Origin: Zeugodacus cucurbitae
Lineage: Eukaryota; Arthropoda; Insecta; Diptera; Tephritidae
Length of the DNA: 64,000 nucleotides
Direction: 5' to 3'
Assembly: GCF_028554725.1 (NCBI RefSeq)
Contig: NC_071668.1
Location: 41,616,501-41,680,500, forward strand
The stretch's first letter is position 1, and each line of letters starts with the position of its first letter. This document shows positions 55,551 to 64,000 of the stretch, one piece after another. Under the pieces are notes generated by a model. It did not search any database. It was not told where the DNA came from and saw only the letters and a program-made list of their open reading frames with translations. A program made the translations under genes and the position numbers.

Positions 55551-56400
55551 ATGGACTGCGAACAAATTTTTAGTTGGACAATGAACGAACTGAAGAAAAA
55601 GCCGATAGAGCTGGGACTTCCCACAAGAGGGCGCATAACCACTTTACTGGACAGATTATGCGAACATTATGGAGTGGGCGTGGATGAAATTTCAGATTTT
55701 GAGGACGCTAGACACTAGTGAACCATACATCCTTCACCTTACGTGATATAGAAGAATCATTGAGCCATTTCAGTGTAGTAGGTCAACCAGCAGTAAAAAA
55801 GTGGGTGACAGAATTCGAGGAGAATGCACTTGCAGTTAAATGGTCAGATACTAAGTTTTTATACGCCAAGCAAATTTTAAAAGGAGCGGCTAAAGTTTTT
55901 GTAAGAAGTCAGAGGGGTATCAGCAGTTGGTCTTCATTAAAGGATCTACTATTCAAAGAATTCGAGGAAAGAGTTTCATCAGCAGAGGTGCATCGACAGT
56001 TGCGTAATCGGCGCAAACGAAGTAATGAAGGTTACCGCGAATATTTATACAAGATAATGGAAATTGGGTCTCCAATTGACCTCGATGAACCCAGTCTTAT
56101 TGAGTATTTCATCGAAGGTATCCCGGATACCAGACCAGCGAATTTATATAATCAAGCTAGGAGCATTGAACAGCTCAAGGATGAAATAATAGATTCGGTC
56201 AAATCGACAACAGTCAAATCCCAATCGACGGGAGGAAGAGGTAAAAAACGAAACCATCGACGAGAGGAAGACAGCAGAAAAGGGACGTTGTTTTAGGTGT
56301 GGCACTCTAGGGCATTTAGCGAATAACTGCCCTCAGCAAACTATAAAGTGTTTTAAGTGCGGTTCATCGCGTCAAAATGTGGAAAGTCGTTAGGCACAAA
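55551..56400 (+). pseudogene. LTR element gag with SAP-like N-terminus
   Basis: An ATG at 55551 opens MDCEQIFSWTMNELKKKPIE followed by LGLPTRGRITTLLDRLCEHY, which fits a SAP-type DNA-binding helix pair. After a frameshift near 55715 the main frame (55718-56296) gives the retrotransposon gag capsid (FSVVGQPAVKKWVTEFEENA; WSSLKDLLFKEFEERV; YREYLYKIMEIG; LIEYFIEGIP). A second frameshift leads to CCHC knuckle CFRCGTLGHLANNC and a damaged second knuckle (CFKCGSS). Confidence 0.7.
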
Positions 56401-58617
56401 AGTCGAAAGACCAAATACGTTATCCAATGATCAGTTAGTAGTATCTAATAAATGCGTAATTTTCAAGGTACTGAACAACCTAAAACTGTCTGCATTGCTC
56501 GATACGGGGTGTGATCTCTGTTTGCTCCGTTATGATATTTTAATAAGTTTAGGAGGTGTCGAACTAGATAGTGACAAAAGGCGATTGTTGGGAATAGGGA
56601 ACAGCGAACTTACCACAATAGGTTCATTTTCGTGTCAGCTTCATGTCGATGGGATTGACATACCGATAGTTTTTCATGTAGTAGGGGAACGGGATATTTG
56701 CTATTCGGCAATCATTGGTAATAATATCTTAAAGTGGGTCGATCTAGAGGTGTCAGAAGACGGTTTTTAGAGAAGCTCGGAATGATAGGGTAGATAAAGG
56801 GAAAGAGATAACTCAAGAAGAAGACGTTGTACAAGAATTGATGTACGAACTTAGCGAGGTTGGATTGGTAGCTGCAGAACAAAGCACTACAGAAGAGTTA
56901 GATTTACATCATTTAAAACAGGAGCATGCATACGAAATAGCGAGTTTGGTCGGAGAATATTGCCCAAAGCCTCAGCACGAGTCACCCATTGAAATGAAGA
57001 TTACGCTAACAGATGACATACCAACCTATCAGGGTTCACGTAGGATGCCTTACGTAGATAAGTGTATTGTAGAACAGCAAATAGGGAAATGGTTAAATGA
57101 AAGGATTATACAACCTAGTACTTCTGTTTATGCGTCGCCCATTGTACTAGTTCAAAAGAAAGATGGGAGCAAGAGGCTCTGTTGCGATTATCGACGCCTT
57201 AACTTAAAAATAATGAGAGATAATTTTCCAATGCCTATCATTGATGACGTACTCGAGCGATTGCAAAGCGCCAGGAAATTTATTACATTAGATTTGGAAA
57301 ACGGCTTCTTCCATGTGCGAGTAGCAAAGAATTCGACAAAGTTTACATCTTTTGTTACTCATAGCGGTCAATATGAGTTCCGATTCGTTCCATTTGGGAT
57401 ATCAAACTCCCCAGCGGTTTTCTCGCGATTTATTTTTGCAATTTTCAGAGAGTACATACAAGATGGTACATGCGTGGCTTATATGCACAACCTTATATTT
57501 CCCTCTAAGTATAAAAAGGAAGGAATCCATAAGTTACGCAGTGTTCTAGGGCGAGCAGCAGAATTTAATTTACATATAAAATGGAAAAAGTGTCAATTTC
57601 TCATGGAGACCGTGGAATTTTTAGGATATGTTATAGAGAAGGGTACAATTAGGCCATCAGAAGCTAAAGTTCGTGCAGTAAAAACCTTTCCTCTGCCACA
57701 CGATCGTAAATCTGTGCAGCGTTATTTAGGGTTAACGTCATATTTTAGGCGTTTCATTGAAGGATACGCAATATTAGCTAAACCTCTATCAGACATACTA
57801 CGCCAGAATACGAATTTTTCCATAGACGACGAACAAGTTGCAGCTTTTCAGCAATTGAAATGGGTATTAAATTCAAAATTGTCACAGACTGCAATACGTT
57901 CACTATGACCATGCAGAAGAAAGATATCCCTTTACGCGTCGCACGCTGGGCACTTTTATTACAAGATAACAATTACGAGATAGAACATAGATCCGGTAGC
58001 AAAATGCGCCATGTAGATGCGCTCAGCAGGGTATCTTGTTTGTTGCTTGAAGATACGTTGCACCATCGGCTTCGTCAAGCACTACAAGGTGACGATTGGG
58101 TCCAAGCCGTAGTTAAGGTACTGGAATATGAGGAGTATGAAGATTTTTACGTTAAGCAGGGTGTGCTCTATAAGATCAAGGAAGTAGTACCAACTTTGAT
58201 GGACAATGAAGTTATTAGAATAGCTCATAAACAAGGACATTTCTCAGGCTAAATGAGGTAATGGTTGAGGACTTAGATAAAGAAAGGGAGTCACAACGAA
58301 AGGAGGCACAGCAAAAGATTGCAAAAATTCAGGAAGAAAATAAAAGATCTTTTAACAAAAACAGAAAAGAAAGCGTACAGTATAAAATTTACGGCACAGC
58401 TTTAAAATTGAGACCTAAGTTTTTCGGTCCGTACAAAATAAAACAGACTTTAGGACATGACAGGTACGAAGTGGAAAAGGTAGGTGACCACGAGGGCCCA
58501 GGGCACACTACGACTGTCGCTGAAAATATGAAAAGGTGGGAACCTTCATTCGAGGGCGAATGCAGAGTCAGGAGGGCCGACTGTGGGATGGCGTCCCTGA
58601 CAAAAAGGGATATTTAG
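56357..58617 (+). pseudogene. LTR element pol, deleted and catalytically altered
   Basis: Protease at 56357-56770 (LSALLDTGCDLCLLRYD; DTG active site). RT at 56838-57908 with SPIVLVQKKDGSKRLCCDYR, FITLDLENGFFHV and FVPFGISNSPAVFSRF, but the catalytic YxDD reads YMHN (AYMHNLIFPS). RNase H starts only at VTDCNTFTM after a deletion near 57860 and continues EHRSGSKMRHVDALSRV. The integrase core is gone: the frame stops at 58252 and resumes with the C-terminal region KLRPKFFGPYKIKQTLGHDR. Not functional. Confidence 0.82.
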
Positions 58618-58870
58618 AAAAAGGGACAACACTAAAACTCATAGAGTGGGTTGATTCCCATTTGACAGGCAGAGTTCTAAAGGTAGCCACTGAGCTAACA
58701 TCGCGTCGCGCGAAGTAAAGTTTAATTAATTAATTTAAGAACTATAACTCGATGTAAACTAAAGAGAAAGAAATAAAACTGAAATAAATAAAACGGAAAA
58801 CATTAAATAAAGGTTATTAATTTTGAAAAGAAAGGAGAAATAAGCAGATAGAGAAGTGTTGAACCCCACA
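58582..58870 (+). repeat. 3' LTR
   Basis: 289 bp, uninterrupted counterpart of the split 5' LTR; contains an AATAAA-rich stretch near 58790-58815. Confidence 0.88.
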
Positions 58871-58874
58871 TAAA

Positions 58875-59610
58875 TGTAAAAATAAAAGCACACCAAGAAA
58901 AATAATATGAAATTATGCAAAACAGGCAGGTAATGCAGGGTTATGCAGGTAATAAAATATAGTTTTGTAATCGCAAAGCTAGGCTTATAATAGGAAGAAC
59001 TTTTGGTGGTCATTAAAACAAGGCCTTCATTAAACACTTCCGAAAAGCAACTGCAATAGAAAACTCGTTTTAATATGCTTTTCCACCTGTATCTTTAAAT
59101 GGTTGTAACTTTTTGAAGTGGTACTTAAAATATTTGAGCGACTCTATAAGGAAGTGCCGTAAAAGTATGTAACGCCTACCTATAAGTTATTTGAATAACA
59201 TATGTTCATATGTTCCAAAACATCTCTATAAAAGCCAATTAGTAACAGGAAGGCTCTGCGTAAATACTGAATACTGCATAATTATCGATTTTGAGATTTC
59301 CCCTTTTAGCAGAAATGTTTACAGCGTAACATCAAACTCAAAAGTTAAAAATTAATATAGTTTAAAAAACTAAAAAACACACTTTTAAACCACATCAAAC
59401 TAAAAAATTAAAAATAATTCTTAATGCTGACAAAAATAGTGAAAATAATGTAACCAACAGATAGCTCTAAATCATAGTCGGTGAAGTGTTCTAGAAGTGC
59501 CATTTTTGTTTCACGAAATCTTGTTAAATCCAGTCGTTTAGTAAGTTAAACTACACAACAGCCCAAAAATGTAAGATAACTGTTAATCATTTAAATCTAT
59601 CCCTAGGCAA
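58875..59610. other. Unassigned DNA
   Basis: No recognised gene or repeat. Confidence 0.45.
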
Positions 59611-59979
59611 GTTCTTGCAATAAACCGTATCAGACATTTTCTTATTAATTTCTCTACTTGCTGCTTTCTGTTATGAACTCTAGTCTTTTGAGACGATATC
59701 TCGAACTCCAATCCCGTAAACTTCGGTATAGTATATAACTTGTAACAGCGCTATTTAAGCTTTCGACTGTTTCAGTTTTTGTTTAATCGCATAAGACAAA
59801 TCCAATAAATAAAGCGAATACATAAAAAATTATTGGTTTGGTCTTTCAAATACTTATTTTAGAATTTATAAACGAGTGTGCAAAGGAATATAAGCTGAAA
59901 ATAAGAAGAGATGGGGATAACGAAATGGAAGTATTGCCAAACTTAACGAAACTTTATTTCCAACACTCCTTCTCAAGAC

Positions 59980-60292
59980 TTTACACCAATTAGTTAATAT
60001 ACTATATACCCATCTCTTTTGAAAATTTTACATGTTTTGACTTTTGCAAGTTTTTGATTAACATATCTGACATCATTTCATCAGCTATTTAATATAGGAT
60101 GCTTCTTTCTCTGCCGCAGATAACGCAATATACTCGGCCTCAGTAGTGATTAAGCCCACAACGTTCAGATTCTTCGATTCCCAGGAGAATAGCCCCCAGC
60201 TACATAGCCTGAATACGATTTTCTATTACTCGGGTCACTAGCCCAGTCTGCATCTGTGAAACCCTCAGTAGCCGTGCGGGTTATGCTGTAGT
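59980..60292 (-). pseudogene. Copia RNase H and C-terminus
   Basis: Minus strand: ITRTATEGFTDADWASDPSN then RKSYSGYV, the Copia RNase H start; ITTEAEYIALSAAEKEASYI further on; and the C-terminus MLIKNLQKSKHVKFSKEMGI with its stop near 60003. Frameshift near 60180. Split from the upstream part (TRPDILHSVSKLSQ at about 61800) by the hAT element. Confidence 0.75.
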
Positions 60293-60300
60293 GTAATCTA

Positions 60301-61714
60301 TAGAGACCGACCGATTAATCGGCCTTGGTATCGGCATCGGCCAGAATCGGCCACAAAATTAAGCATCGGCATCGGTATCGGCATCGGCCATATTTGGCCG
60401 ATTCTTAGCCGATTCTTTCTACTTCTTTCGGATTATACTAAAATACATTTTTTTTCTTTTTTGATTTCTTTAGAGCATAAAATTTTAATTCTTCTGTTTA
60501 CCATATAAAATACAGTGAATCACATTTGACTAAACTAACAATTCATCGTGGTGATAATTTAAGTCTAGTATAAAGAAATTCAACAATTTTGCATTAATGA
60601 AAGGTTTTATTTAGCACTGCTAGAAACATTCGATGTATGTCAAATATGTACAGTTTTGTTTAAAGTTGTTGAGATTTTGAAGATAATGTCATAAAGTCAC
60701 TATTATAGAAGCATTCGTAACTAGGTTAATTTATTTTTAAAAGTTTACCATAGACAGGGTCACGTAATAATCACATGGTGCTGGCCTGGACTGGAAAAGA
60801 ACTGGTGCATGGAAAAGAACCTCCCAAACAAGCTTTCGAAGTTTCTATTGAGTCACTATCATTATTTGCCGCCTTTCACAATGTGAGATATAAATGGCAA
60901 AAGTCATCTCTTTGAAAATAACGGATTCTTTTTACTAGACCTACTATTTTCGAAAGGGGTAACCCAGTGTAACCCATGAAAAATTGGCGATTTTAGTGAA
61001 TTTTTTTAAAGAAAGTACTCGGTCGAATGTTTCGAAGTTGGACATAATAAGGTGTACTTTCAACTATATTTTAAGATTTTTATTTGACAAAAATTTTGAA
61101 AAATAAAAGAGTTATGGGTTGTCTTGGGAGGTGCCAAAAAAAAAGTTCCCCAACTGCTGACATGATTTTTTTGTGAAAAGTCGTTTCGAGAAAAACGCGT
61201 TTAAAGTTTCGACTATAGCGGCTAATACATGAGAGCGATTGCTCTTTAGAACGCTGCCATTCAAAAACTATTCAAGATACGACCTTACCTTTCACAGGAT
61301 ATTTTTGAAATTATAAACTTTCGAATAAGCAAAAAAATAAAAAATCGATTTTTTGAAAATGTCACACCGGTATACCCCCTTAAAGGAAAAAAGCTATATT
61401 GCTGATTGTATATTCGCTTTGAGAAAACGCTAATAACTTATTTGTTCTATCAACATATATCTTATAATAATAATTTATTTAGTTTTGAATATTAATTAAA
61501 TCACTAAACAACTTCATATTTACATATGAATTGAGTTGTTTACCTATTTTGTGATGTTATTTGTTTTTGTTTTTATTTTGTTATCATACTAATTTACTAA
61601 ATAATGTGGTTGATGAAAGAATCGGCATCGGCATCGGCATCGTCCGATTCTTTGCCAACTGGCCGATTAATCGGCATCGGCATCGGCCAAAATTTTGGTA
61701 TCGGTCGGACACTA
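60301..61714. mobile_element. Non-autonomous hAT element
   Basis: 1414 bp flanked by a perfect 8-bp target duplication GTAATCTA (60293-60300 and 61715-61722). Ends TAGAGACCGACCGAT and TAGTGTCCGACCGAT (right end reverse complemented). Both subterminal regions carry GGCATC/GGCCGAT arrays (60320-60412 and 61620-61710). No transposase; AT-rich interior. Confidence 0.88.
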
Positions 61715-61722
61715 GTAATCTA

Positions 61723-62500
61723 TAACTTGCTGGCTTCTTCAAATATGCGTGTTTCATTCCTGCTTCATGTACTACATGCAAATCTGTATTACGCTGTGAT
61801 AGTTTACTCACCGAATGCAGGATGTCTGGTCTGGTAGAAATCGTCAAATAATAACTCGTTGTGTTGCGTCTTTGGTCGTCCTGTCATCCCAGTTCGTAAC
61901 AACTTTAGTCAACCACGACATTATATTGTATGGTGTTGTTGCCATGATCCCCTTCGTTAGGTTCTACACCTTCTTCGATGTCACTCTGCAACTGCGTTTC
62001 TTCTGTGGGCAACACTACGCCCTCCAGTTCACTATCGCCGAAATCGATTAGTTATGGATCTGGCTCTTGACAACTTTTGATCTTCTCACGAATATTGCAT
62101 CACGACTGACGATAACTTTTCAGCTTGCGAAATGTTTCGCATAATTTAACATGGTCCTGCCCATTTCCACCAATTGGCACGTTCCGCTACGCCGTTCTGC
62201 TGTGGATTATACGGCACCGTTAATTGTCTTAATATACCGCTTTGCTTTAAAAACGACTCGAACACATTCGAAATGTATTCTCGACCGTTATCGCTTCACA
62301 GGTTCTTAATTTTAAATCGGTTTGCTTTTCCGCCATTGCTTGGTATTCTTTAAACACTTCGAATACTGTATCTTTAGTCCTTAGAAAATAAACACATGGC
62401 ATGTCCTTTAAACAATTGAAACTTACGTGTATATACCAATTATACCTCTTATATGTTTTATCATAGTCTTTTTCTTCTTTTTGAACCACTGTGCTAAACA
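61723..62500 (-). pseudogene. Copia integrase and linker fragment
   Basis: Minus strand: CVYFLRTKDTVFEVFKEYQA, LKLRTLRSDNGREY-like sequence across a frameshift, SFLKQSGILRQLTVPYNPQQ and NGVAERAN, followed by an acidic linker (SDIEEGVEPNEGDHG) and directly by TRPDILHSVSKLSQ, which normally lies after RT. The whole RT core is therefore deleted near 61850. Multiple stops. Confidence 0.7.
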
Positions 62501-62510
62501 CAAAGTTGCT

Positions 62511-63237
62511 AGCAACAAAGCTATATAAACCAAACTTTCTGCAGTCGTGTTTTTTAGCCTCTTCTTAATACAGTCCAAAAATGAAAGAAATCGGGTATTA
62601 ACCACGCCCACCTCCCATACAAAGGTTAGGTTGAAAATTACTAAAAGTGGGTTAACTCACTAAACACTAAATTTCACATAAGGAATGGCATATGAAAGCT
62701 GCACTCAGATTTTTTTACAAAATGGAAAATGGGCGTGGCATCGCCCACTTATGGGTCAAAAACCATATCTCAGGAACTGCTCAACCGATTTCAATGAAAC
62801 TTGGTTTGTAAAAGTTTCCTTACATCCCAATGATATGTTGTGAAAATAGGCAAAATCGCTTCACAACCACGCCTACTTCCTATATACCAGAACTTTGAAG
62901 ACGATCTGAATCGTTTACATTACAATATATAAAGTAAGCACTAGAGAAGATATCGTGGCAGAACTTTGCACAAATACTATGTTTAAAGTGTGGCAGCCCC
63001 ATTCTAAAAATCCATAATACGGACCATAGGTTTTTAAGGCCCCATATATCGAACACGAGGACCTCGGTGCTTCTATCCTAATATTATGGTTTCCAACTTT
63101 CAATGGACTTTATACAATATATATGACGAATATGTGGGTCAAATTGTATATTACATAATATAAATAAAGTTAAATAAGTAAATTGCGATAGTATAAAATG
63201 TTCAGTTACACCCGAACTTAGCCATTCCTTACTTGTT
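62511..63237 (+). repeat. R1 3' half inserted in Copia
   Basis: Matches R1 from AAGCTATATAAACCAAACTT to the ACTTGTTT end (63237) and separates Copia protease from integrase sequence. Confidence 0.75.
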
Positions 63238-63289
63238 TCTATTGTATTCATACATAAATAATCCGTTATTGTTGAACGTTTCCAACAGA

Positions 63290-63900
63290 ACACAATTTTT
63301 GTTGTTTTTGATTACCAGTAACCACGCTCAAATGTAACTGTATGACCACTCTCGATTGCTTTGCTTACTGACACAACATTTCTTTGCAAATTGGGTACAT
63401 AAAGCACATTCTTTAGCTTAACTGCTGTACCACCGACGTCGCCACGACCAACTGCTTCAATACACAGGCCTCCCGCCAACCATATCTTTTTTCTAACACT
63501 ACCGTAATTTTGAAACAAACTGCAGTCGCAACAAAGATGCGGAGTTGCACCGCTGTCAATGCACCACGTATCCGTCTATGACTTATTACTGTTAGAGTTT
63601 TTTGTATTTATCATAAAACACGAACGCTCACATTTATTGCCATTTTGCTTATACCCATTATTTTTTGGCTGTATACACGCCGTCGCGAAATGCCCGTATT
63701 TTCAGCAGTTTAAACACTTTTTATTGCACTTATTGTTCTTGTTACCTTTTTTCGTGTTGTTTGTAACGTTTCTTTTGTTCTGGCGTCTGACTTAGCATGC
63801 TGAAGCGTTTCTCTACTTGTTTCACATGTTTGTTCACATGCATATTGTCGCGCACCTTCTTCTAACAATTTCAAACATTTGTAATACTAATCTCAATCTA
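63290..63900 (-). pseudogene. Copia gag knuckle and protease
   Basis: Minus strand: gag tail (CLKLLEEGARQYACEQTCET), zinc knuckle CLNC-stop-KYGHFATAC near 63700 with a TGA inside, then protease WCIDSGATPHLCCDCSLFQN (active-site DSGA) and KNVLYVPNLQRNVVSVSKAI followed by GHTVTFERGY. The DSGA and LYVP motifs are diagnostic of Copia. Confidence 0.8.
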
Positions 63901-64000
63901 TTACCACAAGTTAACGAAAACTATACGTATCCCTTTTTGTAATATATACTTAGAATACATACAATATTTGTAAGCCGTTAGTTTAAGATTTAGGCTAAAC
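63901..64000. other. Window edge, unassigned
   Basis: Possibly upstream Copia gag or unrelated sequence; nothing recognised. Confidence 0.3.

Larger units (their letters stand above)
52356..58870 (+). mobile_element. Second LTR retrotransposon (Gypsy-type), defective
   Basis: LTR ends TGTGGG...CCCACA; flanked by TAAA at 52352-52355 and 58871-58874. The 5' LTR is split in two (52356-52468 and 54449-54625) by a DNA transposon; the 3' LTR is 58582-58870. It contains a primer site, a long repetitive leader, gag, protease, RT, partial RNase H and an integrase C-terminus. Most of RNase H and the integrase core are deleted and the RT active site is mutated. Confidence 0.88.
59611..63900 (-). mobile_element. 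Copia retrotransposon relic with two nested insertions
   Basis: Minus-strand gag knuckle, protease, integrase, linker and RNase H remnants, ending in a purine tract (GAGAAGGAG) directly before TGTTGGAA at 59965, the start of the 3' LTR. The LTR's far end (somewhere near 59610-59700) was not fixed. RT is deleted. R1 (62511-63237) and a hAT element (60301-61714) lie inside. No complete 5' LTR is seen before the window end. Confidence 0.75.

Noticed and set aside
59690..59830. Plus-strand promoter-like region (TATTTAAG, TTCAGTTTTT, AATAAATAAA)
   Set aside because: It overlaps the probable Copia 3' LTR, which is on the minus strand; motifs are too common in AT-rich DNA to claim a separate promoter.

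Overview
The window is nuclear DNA from an insect, most likely a higher dipteran; a tephritid fruit fly is my best guess. Reasons: three animal housekeeping genes with fly-like sequence, short GT-AG introns, AT-rich DNA, and transposon families typical of Diptera. No bacterial gene layout, CRISPR array or rRNA gene is present.

Host genes are sparse. A KDEL receptor (KdelR, minus strand, 2441-3079) lies near the left end. A compact pair, the ribosome-biogenesis factor NSA2 (21882-22661) and the ubiquitin-RpS27A fusion (22820-23348, one intron), lies 158 bp apart on the plus strand. NSA2 matures the 60S subunit and RpS27A supplies ubiquitin plus a 40S protein, so the pair suits shared growth-linked expression. 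As I recall, the Drosophila NSA2 orthologue (Ip259), RpS27A and KdelR lie in the same chromosomal neighbourhood, which would make this a conserved block inflated by transposons.

The rest is layered mobile DNA. 0.65-1.6 kb: a Harbinger-like element with a broken Myb/SANT-like (MSANT) gene. 5.3-9.2 kb: a LOA-like LINE relic joined to an RTE-like LINE fragment. 10-12.2 kb: unknown gene-like repeats R2 and R3. 13.8-16.6 kb: a structurally complete Harbinger transposon (transposase and MSANT genes, 16-bp terminal inverted repeats (TIRs), TAA target duplication). 16.7-18.5 kb: miniature elements. 19.5-21.4 kb: a Helitron with a Pif1 helicase remnant. 23.9-30 kb: nested miniature elements, MSANT-bearing elements, a second RTE fragment and an inverted R2 copy. 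30.9-32.1 kb: the fullest copy of dispersed repeat R1. 32.8-36 kb: a near full-length RTE element. 36.2-40.2 kb: an endonuclease-like relic, a tRNA-like sequence, a DUF4806-like gene and a decayed transposase. 40.75-49.5 kb: a Gypsy LTR element with TATA target duplications, broken open by a second Harbinger and a miniature element. 52.4-58.9 kb: a second LTR element with TAAA duplications, whose 5' LTR is split by a 1.97-kb DNA transposon. 59.6-63.9 kb: a Copia relic holding a hAT element (8-bp duplication) and an R1 copy.

Only the three housekeeping genes are likely to serve the host. The most useful observations are two different TTA-targeting miniature elements in what looks like the same TTA of one older repeat, an unusual ubiquitin residue (His25), the intact Harbinger, the unidentified multi-exon repeats R2 and R3, and several well-bounded nested insertions that give relative ages. 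I found no clearly novel biological system; R2 and R3 are the least explained parts. All family assignments are by eye, without database searches.
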